Origin: Caballeronia sordidicola
GTDB taxonomy: Bacteria; Pseudomonadota; Gammaproteobacteria; Burkholderiales; Burkholderiaceae
Direction of reading: 5' to 3'
Assembly: GCF_001544455.2 (NCBI RefSeq)
Contig: NZ_FCOC02000003.1
Coordinates: 434,001 to 498,000 of the forward strand
Length of the DNA stretch: 64,000 nucleotides
Shown here: positions 51,499-60,579 of the stretch, piece by piece
Layout: each line of letters begins with the position of its first letter
How positions within the stretch are numbered: the stretch's first letter is position 1
The notes under the pieces: model-generated
What the model was told of the DNA's origin: nothing
Database searches by the model: none
The model's input: only the letters and a program-made list of their open reading frames with translations
Made by a program: the position numbers and the translations under genes

Positions 51499-53136
51499 AT
51501 GGCTCGAATCGTCCCCGACGACTGGAAGAATATGGAAGCGACCGGCGCAGCCGTGCGCGAGCTCGACACGCTCGCGCTGCTTGCCCGGCTTCCCGATGAC
51601 TACACCGTGTATCACGGCGTGCACTGGACGCGTATCAACGAAGGCTTTTCGGTATTCGGTGAAGCGGACTTCGTCGTGGTCGCGCCCTCGGGCCGCGTGC
51701 TCGTGATCGAACAAAAAGCCGGGTTCCTGCGCGAGACGCCGGCCGGCCTGATGAAGGTCTACATGCAGAAGGAGCGCAACGTCGCCATTCAACTGGCGCG
51801 CACGCTTGAAAACCTGCATCGGCGATTCACGGCGGCGTTTGGGGCGGGCACGTATCGCATCGAGGAATTGCTTTATTGCCCGGACTATACGGTCAAGGAT
51901 GCATCGATTGCAGGCGTTCCGGCATCGCGGATCGTCGATGCAAGCCGCAAGGCAAAATTGCCTTCGGTCGTCCTCGAGATTCTTCCGCCGGATGAGCCGC
52001 GCTTCGAAGCGTCCGCGCGGATTCACCATTTCCTCTCCGACGAACTCGCTCTCACGCCCGATACCAACGCGCTGGTCGGACAGGCCGACATGCTCGTCAC
52101 CCGGCTGTCGGGCGGCCTCGCGACATGGGCGCGCCGCCTCGAGTTCGAGCCGTTCAGGTTGCGCGTGATCGGCACGGCCGGCTCGGGCAAGACGCAGCTT
52201 GCCGTGCAGGTCATGCGCGACGCGGTAGCGAAAGGCCGCAGCGTGCTCTACGTCTGCTTCAACCGGCCGCTCGCGGATCATATCCGGCTGGTGGCGCCGC
52301 CCGAAGCGCGAATTGCCAACTATCACCAGCTGAGCGCCGCCGTGACGCGCGACGCGGGTGCGCCGCCCGACTTCAGCCAGCCGAACGTGTTCACCACGCT
52401 GGAAGAGCGCTTCGCGAATGTGGATATTGCGGAGCACTGGAAGTTCGACGTGCTGATTGTCGATGAAGGCCAGGATTTTCATGCGGTCTGGGTCGACGCG
52501 CTCGCGCGTCTTCTCAAGCCGGAAGGCGCGTGGTGGTGGCTCGAAGACCCGATGCAGAATCTCTATTTTCGCGACCCCGTGCCGCTGCCGGGATGGACGA
52601 CGCTACGCGAGACCACGAATTACCGCAGTCCGCGTGACTTGCTTGCGTACATCCGCCGGATTGTCGGGCGCGAGGTGCGGCTTGACGCAGGCAGTCCGTT
52701 CGACGGCTCGGAGGTCAGTTTGTCGACGTATGAAAACGGTCATCCCGACGAAGTGATCGAAGCGACCAAGCGCGCCATCACGCAGGCGCTCGCGCTCGGG
52801 TATCGCAAGCAGGATATTGCGGTGCTGTCGTTTCGCGGCAGAGAGGGGTCCGTGCTGACTTCGGTCGAACATCTCGGGCCGCATCGCTTGCGCAGTTTTA
52901 CTGGGACTTACGATTTGTTCGGGAATCCGGAATATCGTGAAGGCGACGTGCTGCTCGAATCCATCTACAGGTTCAAGGGCCAGTCCGCGCCGTGCGTGAT
53001 CTTTACGGAAGTCGACTTCGACGCCTTCGACGAACAGGTTGCGCGGAAGTTTTTTGTCGGCGCGACGCGCGCGACCATGAAGCTGATCGTGGTGGCGTCC
53101 GAACGTGCGGCGCGCGCCTTCGAGGAACAACACTGA
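51499..53136 (+). CDS. NERD nuclease-SF1 helicase fusion protein
   Basis: A 545-residue protein combining a nuclease-related NERD domain and a UvrD/Rep-like superfamily 1 helicase. In the N-terminal 180 residues, Asp57 and Glu71-x-Lys73 (GEADFVVVAPSGRVLVIEQK) make a PD-(D/E)xK-type site. The helicase part has Walker A GTAGSGKT (225-232), DEGQD (322-326), LRETTNYRSPRDLL (motif IV region) and VGATRATMKLIVV (motif VI). Such proteins are thought to act on DNA ends, but cellular roles are little known. The next gene begins five bases after the stop, though it is unrelated in type. Confidence 0.85.
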   Translation: MARIVPDDWKNMEATGAAVRELDTLALLARLPDDYTVYHGVHWTRINEGFSVFGEADFVVVAPSGRVLVIEQKAGFLRETPAGLMKVYMQKERNVAIQLARTLENLHRRFTAAFGAGTYRIEELLYCPDYTVKDASIAGVPASRIVDASRKAKLPSVVLEILPPDEPRFEASARIHHFLSDELALTPDTNALVGQADMLVTRLSGGLATWARRLEFEPFRLRVIGTAGSGKTQLAVQVMRDAVAKGRSVLYVCFNRPLADHIRLVAPPEARIANYHQLSAAVTRDAGAPPDFSQPNVFTTLEERFANVDIAEHWKFDVLIVDEGQDFHAVWVDALARLLKPEGAWWWLEDPMQNLYFRDPVPLPGWTTLRETTNYRSPRDLLAYIRRIVGREVRLDAGSPFDGSEVSLSTYENGHPDEVIEATKRAITQALALGYRKQDIAVLSFRGREGSVLTSVEHLGPHRLRSFTGTYDLFGNPEYREGDVLLESIYRFKGQSAPCVIFTEVDFDAFDEQVARKFFVGATRATMKLIVVASERAARAFEEQH

Positions 53137-53141
53137 CGGTA

Positions 53142-53642
53142 ATGAAAAAGTTCGACGTGATCCGTTGCATCTTGTTGCTGCTGGCGCTTGCATGCGCGCC
53201 GCTCATGGCGCATGCAGCGCCATTGACGCTGGAAGTCGAGGGGAAGATTGGCCGCACGAATGATCCCGACCATACCGTGTACAGGATCAGCGAGGCCGAG
53301 TTCATGAAGTTGCCGATCCACACCATCACGACCTCGACAAGATGGACACCCAAGTCCACGTTTTCAGGTCCCAGGCTCGCCGATATCCTGCAACTCGTGG
53401 ACGCGCATGCCGAGTGGGTGGAGCTTCGCACGCTCGACGACTACGCTTACACCGTGCGTGTTTCGGAAGCCGAACGCTACGGCGCAATCCTCGCGTACAG
53501 CATGAACGGCACGCGTTTGAAGGTCAGCAACTTCGGTCCGTTGTTCCTGATCTACCCACGCGATGCGTACCCGCGCGAACTGACGGGTTCAGTGGCTGAT
53601 GCGAAGTTCGTATGGCAAATCAAGGCGCTTGTCCTTAAATGA
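53142..53642 (+). CDS. Periplasmic Moco-fold protein linked to a sensor kinase
   Basis: A 166-residue exported protein with a signal peptide ending MAHA before APLTLEVEGKIG. The mature part follows the sulfite-oxidase-type Moco-binding fold in shortened form (FSGPRLADILQLVDAHAEWVEL, LKVSNFGPLFLIYP). The ligand Cys is absent, so it is probably a binding or sensory domain without cofactor. The stop overlaps the start of the hybrid kinase gene by ATGA, implying that it is made with the kinase and acts on its periplasmic sensor. I do not know its ligand. Confidence 0.8.
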   Translation: MKKFDVIRCILLLLALACAPLMAHAAPLTLEVEGKIGRTNDPDHTVYRISEAEFMKLPIHTITTSTRWTPKSTFSGPRLADILQLVDAHAEWVELRTLDDYAYTVRVSEAERYGAILAYSMNGTRLKVSNFGPLFLIYPRDAYPRELTGSVADAKFVWQIKALVLK

Positions 53643-55447
53643 TCGGCGCGCCGTTTCGCCGCCTGAAGGTTGCGTTGCTGTTCGCGGCAGCCATTGCACC
53701 GCCGCTCGCGGGCGTGGGTTATCTGCTTTACACGGGCTTGCTCGCCAACCAGAGTACGGCGCAACTCGCCTTGCCATACGATGGTTTTTACTGGGACGGC
53801 GCGCAATTCCAGATAGCCTATGGCCGCTTTGGCAATCAGGTATTGCTGTTCCGAAGCGGGATTGACGCCAATGTCGATGAGATTCAGCTTCGCTTCGAGA
53901 TCCTGCAATCGAAGCTTGCCATTGTCACGTCCTCCACGTCGATGCTTGCCGACCGCGAAGCGCTTCGCAACAGGCAGCAGGAAATCCTGCGGCAACTCGA
54001 CGCCGCGCTTGCATCCATCGAACCGGATATGGATGCATTGAGTACCGACCCGTCACGCACGCTCAGGATCATTGGCGTGTTGCGGCAGAACCAGGATGCC
54101 GTGAACGAACTGGCGAACGGACGCCGTGTGGTGGATGTGGCGGAGCGCGACTACATCGTGCGTGATTTCGTTTCCAAGCGCCGTTATCTGTTCGCGGGCG
54201 GCATGTTGCTCGCGCTGCTTTCCATGGTCGCCACGGCCATGCTGCTGCTCAACGGGTATCGCCGCTCGCGGCTGATTCATCAGCAACGTGCCGCGCTTGA
54301 GGCGCAGCATCAGGCGACGCGTGCCGCACGTGAAGCATCGCAGGCGAAGGACGCGTTTCTCGGCATGATCAGTCATGAACTGCGCACGCCGCTGCACGCC
54401 ATTGTTTCGTCGGTGGAACTGCTGGAACTGAACCTGCATAGCGAAAGCGACCGCAAGATCATCCAGCGGCTCGAAACCGGCGCGCGCCATCTCGAGGCGC
54501 AGATGCGTGACCTCACCGACTTCGCGCGGCTTGGCGCGGGCAAACTGGAATTGCGCCTGACCGTGTTCGATCCAATGGAACTGCTCGATTCCATCGTCGA
54601 TGCGAACACGCCGGCCGCGAGCGCCAAAGGCCTGGTGCTGCGCGGGCAGTTCGCAGGGGAAGCAGGGCTGATCGAATCGGATCAGCACCGGCTGCGGCAG
54701 ATCGTGACCAACCTGGTGACGAACGCCATCAAGTACACGGATTCCGGTTCCATTGATGTCCGTTTCGAGCGCACGCTAGAGCGCCTCGACATTTCCGTGG
54801 TGGATACGGGCCCTGGCATTGCGCGCGAACAGTTGCCGCTCATCTTCAAGGAATTCACGCAACTGGATTCGTCGACGACCCGCCGTTTCGATGGCGCGGG
54901 CATGGGCCTCGCCGTCGTTCGCGGCCTGGTCGAATTGCTGGGCGGCGTGGTGAACGTATCGAGCGACATTGGACAGGGGGCGGCGTTTCGCGTGAGCTTG
55001 CCAGCAGCGCCCGTCGCGCATGTGCCCGAACGCGAGCGAGCGCCGGCCGACTTGCCGCCGCTAAAAAAGGCGCGCGTGCTGGTGATAGACGACCACAATT
55101 CGATTCGCGAGTCGCTATCGGAAATGCTTGCGCATCTGGGTTATGCAAGCGTGGCGATGAGCGACGTGGACAGCGCGCTCGCGTGGCTGGAGACAAATCA
55201 GGTCGACGTGATCCTGGCGGATCTGCACATGCCGGGTAAGGACGGATATTCGTTTGTCAACGAGTACCGGGCGCGGCGCGCCTCCGGCGCGAGTCTGCCG
55301 GTCATCGCGGTCAGCGCGTATGCGCCCGATCTCGTGGACCCGAGCGCTGCAATCCTGTTCTTCGATTACCTGCTGAAGCCAGTGCGGTATGAAGTGTTGA
55401 AGAGCGCGCTGGCGCGGGCGTTATCGGCGACGCGGCGGATTCATTGA
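53639..55447 (+). CDS. Hybrid sensor histidine kinase
   Basis: A 602-residue inner-membrane kinase. Membrane segments at about 10-34 and 185-206 enclose a 150-residue periplasmic sensor; a short coiled linker follows. HisKA has His246 in GMISHELRTPLHAI, HATPase motifs are NLVTNAIKYTD, VVDTGPGIA and FDGAGMGLAVVRGL, and a C-terminal receiver carries Asp528 (VILADLHMPGKDGY) with KPVRYEVL. No HPt domain is seen, so phosphotransfer would need a partner. It is coupled with the periplasmic Moco-fold protein and faces a BetR-receiver gene. Confidence 0.92.
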   Translation: MIGAPFRRLKVALLFAAAIAPPLAGVGYLLYTGLLANQSTAQLALPYDGFYWDGAQFQIAYGRFGNQVLLFRSGIDANVDEIQLRFEILQSKLAIVTSSTSMLADREALRNRQQEILRQLDAALASIEPDMDALSTDPSRTLRIIGVLRQNQDAVNELANGRRVVDVAERDYIVRDFVSKRRYLFAGGMLLALLSMVATAMLLLNGYRRSRLIHQQRAALEAQHQATRAAREASQAKDAFLGMISHELRTPLHAIVSSVELLELNLHSESDRKIIQRLETGARHLEAQMRDLTDFARLGAGKLELRLTVFDPMELLDSIVDANTPAASAKGLVLRGQFAGEAGLIESDQHRLRQIVTNLVTNAIKYTDSGSIDVRFERTLERLDISVVDTGPGIAREQLPLIFKEFTQLDSSTTRRFDGAGMGLAVVRGLVELLGGVVNVSSDIGQGAAFRVSLPAAPVAHVPERERAPADLPPLKKARVLVIDDHNSIRESLSEMLAHLGYASVAMSDVDSALAWLETNQVDVILADLHMPGKDGYSFVNEYRARRASGASLPVIAVSAYAPDLVDPSAAILFFDYLLKPVRYEVLKSALARALSATRRIH

Positions 55448-55473
55448 GCGCTGTGCCGCGTCCGGATCAAGCA

Positions 55474-56328
55474 TCACGCTCTCAACAATCGCTTCGAAAG
55501 GTCCGCAACGAGAATGGCCATGCGCGCCGGTTTCTCGAAACACGTCACGTTGTAGCGCTGAATTATGTCGCTGATTTCGGATTCGCTGGCCTTGCCGGTG
55601 GTCAGTTCGCCCGTCAGCACGAACACGGGTGCATCCGGATTGTCCGAATTGCGCACCGCACGAATCGCTTCCGCCGACGTGTGCGAGCCGAACAGCCAGT
55701 CGATGACCACGGCGTCGAAGACTTGCGTTTGCAGCGCTTCGGCAAAACCGTCGAGCCCGTAAAGGGCCACCGCCGCAAAACCGCTGCGCTCAAGATAGTC
55801 GTGAAGATTGTCAGCAGAAGTCTGGTCGTCGTCCACGACCGCGATCAGCGGCTTGTCCATGTCCGTGCGGCGCGGCTGGATCTCGATCTTGTGCACGTCA
55901 TGAGCGGCCTGCAGCAACACGCCTTCGTGTGTGGTCACGAGCCATCGCCCGTTCATGTTCTGCGCGATGAAATCCGGCCGGCTGCCGGGTTCGAGCGCGT
56001 CGCCTATCCACGCAACGCACGCAATCTCGGCTGCGCCGAGCTTGAGGACGGCGTCCTGCGCCGTGCCCTCGGTGTCGTCGACGTCGGCATTCTTGGCGTC
56101 GAAAAGCTGCAGCGCGGGTTCGTCGAAGGCTTCCGCCACGCGGCGAATCTGTGCGAGCGTCCATGGACTGTTGCCGCGCAGTTTGCGGTGGCCCTGGGAA
56201 AAACTCAGGTCGAGAATGCGGCAGAGCTCGGCGGTCTGCTGCCGTTTGCCGATGCCGTGGCGATTCATCAGGTCGCGTACGCGCTGGGCGACAGCGAGGG
56301 AATCAGAGGATGAGGTTTCAGTGACCAT
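55474..56328 (-). CDS. BetR-domain response regulator
   Basis: A 284-residue protein with a helix-turn-helix BetR domain at about 10-70 (VRDLMNRHGIGKRQQTAELCRIL, then FSQGHRKLRGNSPWTL), a central uncharacterised stretch, and a receiver from about 157 (LIAVVDDDQ, VVIDWLFGS with the phosphoacceptor Asp, FEKPARMAIL). Unusually, the receiver is C-terminal. It converges on the hybrid kinase gene with 26 bases between them and is the likely output partner. BetR proteins occur mainly in beta-proteobacteria. Confidence 0.85.
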   Translation of the reverse strand: MVTETSSSDSLAVAQRVRDLMNRHGIGKRQQTAELCRILDLSFSQGHRKLRGNSPWTLAQIRRVAEAFDEPALQLFDAKNADVDDTEGTAQDAVLKLGAAEIACVAWIGDALEPGSRPDFIAQNMNGRWLVTTHEGVLLQAAHDVHKIEIQPRRTDMDKPLIAVVDDDQTSADNLHDYLERSGFAAVALYGLDGFAEALQTQVFDAVVIDWLFGSHTSAEAIRAVRNSDNPDAPVFVLTGELTTGKASESEISDIIQRYNVTCFEKPARMAILVADLSKRLLRA

Positions 56329-56716
56329 GCTGCTGCTTACCGGTTAAAGCGCTTGAGGTGTCAAGAGGCTGCGAGGGGGCTATTGTAGGCGCAAGCGCGA
56401 GCCTGTTTAAAAAACTCTTGAGCCGATAAATGGGGTAGCCCACATGTTGGCGCGTTTTATTTCGGATGGCGGGAAGGACCTTGAGCCGGGCGGGGGAGCA
56501 CGCTAAAACATGCAAACGTTGGCGAGGTTTTCGGACTTGCACCTTTGCCGTGCGCCTGGAGCGGTTCCGGTCATGCGGCGCGCCTGGTCGCCCGGGCGTG
56601 TGAGCGGCAGGGCACGCATCGTCTCGGCAATAAAACCGGCGTGCATGTACATTCGGAAGCAGCGGCCAAAAACCTTGGTGGCTGCCTAATGCAATGTCGA
56701 AAAAACGGGGGCAGGG
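56329..56716 (+). other. 388-base spacer, no supported gene
   Basis: Divergent region between the BetR regulator and an exported protein gene. It probably holds both promoters, but I see no clear -35/-10 pair, repeat or RNA gene. Short open frames (for example 56545-56808) lack recognisable content. Confidence 0.4.
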
Positions 56717-57172
56717 ATGCGCATCACCAAGTCTCTCAGAATGGCGACAAAGTCTGCGACTGCGCTATGCGTGCTGTCAGTACTCTTGCCCACGCTCGCG
56801 CATGCTGAGGCGATCGAGGAACAGCTCGACTGCAAATCGTCGGGGCATACGTTTATCAGCGCGCTTCTGGCAAGCGGCGAAATCCAGAGCAAGCCGATGC
56901 GCGTCGAGGCCAACTCCGTCAACGCGTTCCGGCCGGCTCACGGCGTCAAGCTCACGGCATACGACTTCAAGGTGTTTGTCGTGCTCGGCTATCAGAAGGA
57001 CGATCCCCTTTTCGCTCAAGGCAAGGGAACGCCTATCGCGGATTCTGCTTATGGCGTGGTCGTGACAGGACCTTCCGACGATGTCAAGGAACGCGTGCGC
57101 CAGTCGGGAAGCAGCGCAATCGTCCGTGAAATAACACCCGTGACGACTGCAATAGTCTGCAAGTCGGAGTGA
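56717..57172 (+). CDS. Exported hypothetical protein, 151 residues
   Basis: A secreted or periplasmic protein with a signal peptide ending LAHA before EAIEEQLDCKSSG. The mature chain has two cysteines (Cys39 and Cys148), which could form a disulfide. A GCAGGG site precedes the ATG. No domain recognised; similar small exported proteins are frequent in Burkholderia. The neighbour ending at 57196 is convergent. Confidence 0.65.
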   Translation: MRITKSLRMATKSATALCVLSVLLPTLAHAEAIEEQLDCKSSGHTFISALLASGEIQSKPMRVEANSVNAFRPAHGVKLTAYDFKVFVVLGYQKDDPLFAQGKGTPIADSAYGVVVTGPSDDVKERVRQSGSSAIVREITPVTTAIVCKSE

Positions 57173-57195
57173 GGACGGCCCGAGTTCAACCGGTC

Positions 57196-57594
57196 TCAGG
57201 CGGCAGGCGGGTCCAGGCGCCACATGATCAGCGGGCCCACGGCGTGTTGCGTTACCTGCATGCCTGCGTCCTGCGCGAAGCGGGCAAGCAGGAACGCATC
57301 GGCGTGTTGTGTCAGTCCGGCGAACCCCTGCTGCGGCGAGTCCGGGTTGCGCTTTTGAAGCTGGAACCAGAGTTCGCCGACGTCACGGCTCAGCGGCACG
57401 CTGCGCGCACCTGTTACCTGTGCTCTCAAGGCGAACGCGCGGCTGTCGGCGAGATCTTCATCGAATATGACGATGAGCGGTTGTACGACCGGCTCGTACG
57501 GTTGCGACAACGCCAGCGCCCTCGTGGACCATAGCGTTTGCACGCCAGCCGCCAGCGAGCTTGCCGCCAGGAAATCACGCCGCGTGTGTTTCAT
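57196..57594 (-). CDS. Tat-exported small protein, 132 residues
   Basis: MKHTRRDFLAASSLAAGVQT is a twin-arginine signal (RRDFLA), so the folded protein is exported to the periplasm. The mature part of about 100 residues has no cysteine, no haem motif and no recognisable domain; LIVIFDEDLADSRAFALRAQ and RDVGELWFQLQKRNP suggest a small alpha/beta fold. It overlaps the end of the flavoprotein gene by four bases, so the two are translationally coupled. A cofactor-bound or chaperoned partner would explain the Tat route. Confidence 0.75.
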   Translation of the reverse strand: MKHTRRDFLAASSLAAGVQTLWSTRALALSQPYEPVVQPLIVIFDEDLADSRAFALRAQVTGARSVPLSRDVGELWFQLQKRNPDSPQQGFAGLTQHADAFLLARFAQDAGMQVTQHAVGPLIMWRLDPPAA

Positions 57595-59177
57595 TGTGCG
57601 CGGCCTCCGTTCTTGCCGGGCCAGATTCCCTGTTTCCCCGGAGACAGGACCCCGTTCGGATCGAGCGCATGCTTGATAGTCTCGCTCAGGCGCATCAGCG
57701 CATGATTGTTGAAGTCGTACTGCGACGCCGCGAGGTCCATGTATTCCAGATGCGTCCTGTATTGACCATAACCCGCCGCGCCGAAGTCGTTTATCAAGGT
57801 TTCGAGCAAGTTGCGCGCGCCAGTGGTTTGCCCGGCGTCGTCGCGATTGAAAATGGCCGCGAAGATGTGATGCATGCTGCGTGCTCCGACGGTGAACCCG
57901 CCGTAGTAATCGAAGCCGTATTGCGCCGCCCGGTCCCGCACCATTCGCACCTGCTGCACGGCGTCGTGGCCTACCGGCGGGCACACCGGCGAGAAGTCGA
58001 TATGCGCGCCCGAGCCGCCGCGCCAGTTGAGCAGGTTGAACGCGTCGAGGTTCGGAATGCCGACCTGGCTGCGGTCCCCGCCGCCTTTCGGTTCGACGCT
58101 GGAATCGATATAGGGCAACTCGATCAGCTGCGCGTCCGCGATGCGTGAAAAACGCTCGTGGATCACATCGCGCCGCGCCTTGACCAGACGCTCGGGGCCA
58201 TACAGGCAAAAGCGCAGGTTCCATCGGCCGATACCAAGCGCCCGTGCCATCTTGTCGATCAGCGCATCCGGCATGGCGCCCGGCCCGTCATACCATTGCT
58301 TTCGCGTGGAAACGCCCGCGGCCCAGCGCACGGCGCTTTCGATGACCGCGTTGCTCTGGATGGTTTCGTCGAGCTTGAGGGGGCGCAATGTCTCCACGAT
58401 ATTTTCCAGATCGGCGTCATGACGGAACATATAGCGGCACAACAGATAGCCTGCCGGACGCGGCATCAGCCACACGCCGATCTTCGTGACGATGCCGAAA
58501 TTCGATTGCATGAACATGGCGTCATAAGACGGCCCGAAACCGGGTTTGAAGACCTGCCATTCGCGGCTGCCGCTCATTGCGCCCATGCCGGTGCGCACCA
58601 GGTCGCCGTTTGCCAGCATCACTTCCATGCCGCATTGCGCCGACGCGTGGTCGCCGTAAGGCGTCGTGCCGAAGCCGCGCTCGAGCGTATTGCCCATCAC
58701 GCTGCCCCAGCCGGCGGCAGGCGGATCGAGCCAGAGCTTGCTGTCTCTTGCCTTCAGCTCGCGATAAAGATCGTAGTAGCTCACGCCCGGTTCGACGAGC
58801 GCAAAGCCCAGCGTCTCGTTGATCTCGAGCACGCGGTTCATGCGCTGCATGTCCAGCACGACGCAGCCTTTGAGCCGCGGCGCGGCGCCGCCATAGGCGA
58901 AATTGCGTCCGGTCGACACGCTCCACAAAGGCACGCCATACCGGTTCGCCACGTTCAGCACGGCGCGAAGCTGTTCAATGTCCGCCACCAGAACGACAGC
59001 CGATGCCTCATGGGCGCGAGTGTCGCCGGGTGGGAAGGGATCGAACGGATCGAGATACGGCTGCGCCGCCCCCTCTCCGGAAAGCACGGCAGCGCGGCCC
59101 ACGACGGCGGCGAATTCTCCAAGCGCGCGCTGGAAATCGGACTCGGACATTCCCGGCGGACGCGCCGGTCCGCTCAT
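57591..59177 (-). CDS. VAO/PCMH-type flavin oxidoreductase
   Basis: A 528-residue FAD-binding PCMH-type protein related to vanillyl-alcohol oxidase, eugenol hydroxylase and 4-cresol dehydrogenase, which oxidise para-substituted phenols. SVSTGRNFAYGGAAPRLKGC is the FAD pyrophosphate loop, then LVEPGVSYYDLYRELKARDS and DPPAAGWGSVMGNTLERG. It lacks a signal peptide, and no cytochrome c subunit gene is adjacent, although 4-cresol dehydrogenase uses one. The start at 59177 is uncertain: GGAG is only two bases away and the ATG at 59150 is possible. Flanked by a tiny lipoprotein and a Tat-exported protein. Confidence 0.82.
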   Translation of the reverse strand: MSGPARPPGMSESDFQRALGEFAAVVGRAAVLSGEGAAQPYLDPFDPFPPGDTRAHEASAVVLVADIEQLRAVLNVANRYGVPLWSVSTGRNFAYGGAAPRLKGCVVLDMQRMNRVLEINETLGFALVEPGVSYYDLYRELKARDSKLWLDPPAAGWGSVMGNTLERGFGTTPYGDHASAQCGMEVMLANGDLVRTGMGAMSGSREWQVFKPGFGPSYDAMFMQSNFGIVTKIGVWLMPRPAGYLLCRYMFRHDADLENIVETLRPLKLDETIQSNAVIESAVRWAAGVSTRKQWYDGPGAMPDALIDKMARALGIGRWNLRFCLYGPERLVKARRDVIHERFSRIADAQLIELPYIDSSVEPKGGGDRSQVGIPNLDAFNLLNWRGGSGAHIDFSPVCPPVGHDAVQQVRMVRDRAAQYGFDYYGGFTVGARSMHHIFAAIFNRDDAGQTTGARNLLETLINDFGAAGYGQYRTHLEYMDLAASQYDFNNHALMRLSETIKHALDPNGVLSPGKQGIWPGKNGGRAQ

Positions 59178-59203
59178 GGCTCCATCAACGTGTTCGACCC
59201 GGT

Positions 59204-59338
59204 TCAATAGCCGCCGCTGCTGCTCGAGCCCGATCCCGAGCCGCCGCCCGTGCCGTCGGTCTGGCATCCGGCGAGCGACATGGCGAGGGAGACGGTCAGG
59301 ACGGCGAGCAGCATCGAGGCGATGCGTTTGATGTTCAT
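59204..59338 (-). CDS. Tiny lipoprotein, 44 residues
   Basis: MNIKRIASMLLAVLTVSLAM leads to the lipobox LAGC, with lipidated Cys25; the mature peptide is only 20 residues, Gly/Ser-rich, ending in Tyr. GGAG lies seven bases before the ATG, supporting translation. It is 26 bases ahead of the flavoprotein gene on the same strand. Small entericidin-like lipoproteins resemble it in size; function unknown. Confidence 0.65.
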   Translation of the reverse strand: MNIKRIASMLLAVLTVSLAMSLAGCQTDGTGGGSGSGSSSSGGY

Positions 59339-59501
59339 GTGAATTCTCCAAGGGTTGATTAAAACGCGCTGCGTTCCGTGCGCGGCGCTTGAAGTCTTAA
59401 CGGATGGAGATTTCGATTTATTCCGCGCAGGACTGGAAGAATCGAGCGGCTGGCGAATCGGGAAGCATCCGACGCGTGAGCCGAGTTTGCGGGTCTTGGA
59501 T

Positions 59502-60392
59502 CTACCGAGGCAGATAACCCTTGAGCGTTTCGCGGAATTTCTGGATCAGCGGTTCCTTCGAACGCCCGCGCCTGAGGATCAATCCGAATGGCGCCTGGTA
59601 GCCAAACGCCGCGGGTTCGAGCGCCCGCAAGCGGCCGTTTTCGACCCAGGCCTGCGCATAATGCTCAGGCAAAAAGCCGATGAACGCGCCGGACAGAATC
59701 AGGATCAACTGTCCTTCCATGCTGTCGACCGTCGCCTCGCTGCGCTTGAAGCCGTGGCGTGCAAGCTCGGTCTGGCTCCAGTAAGCGCGGCCGACCATCC
59801 GCTGCTGGCTGATGGTTTCGTGCGGGATCTGCTGTTCGTTGAAAAGCGGATGTGTGTTGCTGCAATAAAGCCAATGCTGCTCGCGATAAAGCGCATGGTG
59901 AATCAGGCCGTTCATGCGCAGGTGGAACGCGCCGATCGCGAGATCGAGCCGGTTGCCAAGCACACTGAGTTGCAATTCGTAAGGGCTTTGCACATGCAGA
60001 TGCAAATGCAGCGCGGGATGTTCGCGCGTGAATGCGCCGATTGCTTCGGACAGGGGCAACGCCTTGTCGCTGACGGTCGAATCCAGCACGCCCAACTTGA
60101 TGCTGCCGCGCAACTCGCCGCGCAAGCCGGCGGCGTAACGCTCAAAACCATCGACTTCGCCCAGCAGCCGCAACGCTTCCTGATGAAACTCCTCGCCCTT
60201 GGGCGTCAGGCTGAATCCTCCGCGTCCGCGATGGCACAACACCACGCCGACCAGCGATTCCAGTTGGCTCATATAGGTACTGATTGCCGATGTGGAGAGA
60301 TTCAGTTCCTGCTGCGCCGCGGCGAATCCCTGATGCCGCACCACGCAGGCAAAGATGCGCAGCAAGCGTGCTTCAGGCAGAACTGTGGCCAC
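59502..60392 (-). CDS. LysR-type transcriptional regulator
   Basis: A 296-residue LysR-type protein. The helix-turn-helix QGFAAAQQELNLSTSAISTY lies at about residues 21-40. GTG at 60392 is chosen because GAGGAG lies nine bases upstream and it opens VATVLPEARLLRIF. It is divergent from the agmatinase-family gene across 187 bases and may control it; it is also on the same strand as the flavoprotein group, 163 bases upstream of that group. Confidence 0.85.
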   Translation of the reverse strand: MATVLPEARLLRIFACVVRHQGFAAAQQELNLSTSAISTYMSQLESLVGVVLCHRGRGGFSLTPKGEEFHQEALRLLGEVDGFERYAAGLRGELRGSIKLGVLDSTVSDKALPLSEAIGAFTREHPALHLHLHVQSPYELQLSVLGNRLDLAIGAFHLRMNGLIHHALYREQHWLYCSNTHPLFNEQQIPHETISQQRMVGRAYWSQTELARHGFKRSEATVDSMEGQLILILSGAFIGFLPEHYAQAWVENGRLRALEPAAFGYQAPFGLILRRGRSKEPLIQKFRETLKGYLPR

Positions 60393-60579
60393 GACGAGCG
60401 CTCCTCTAAGACAACAAGAGGTGGACGTGCGCAGCAAGAAACCGTTAAGCAAGAAGGGCTGCGCACCGATACTTTAGAAATACCTGAACTAAATATTTCA
60501 TGCCAGCACTTTGTTCGCGTGGCGCATGCCTTCAGAATCGGACGCAGACTATTCGATGAACGAATGCGAGGGATATGCC

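Noticed and set aside
57595-58224. Upstream continuation of the Tat-protein frame inside the flavoprotein gene
   Set aside because: Arg/Gly-rich antisense-like composition; the twin-arginine signal marks the true start at 57594.
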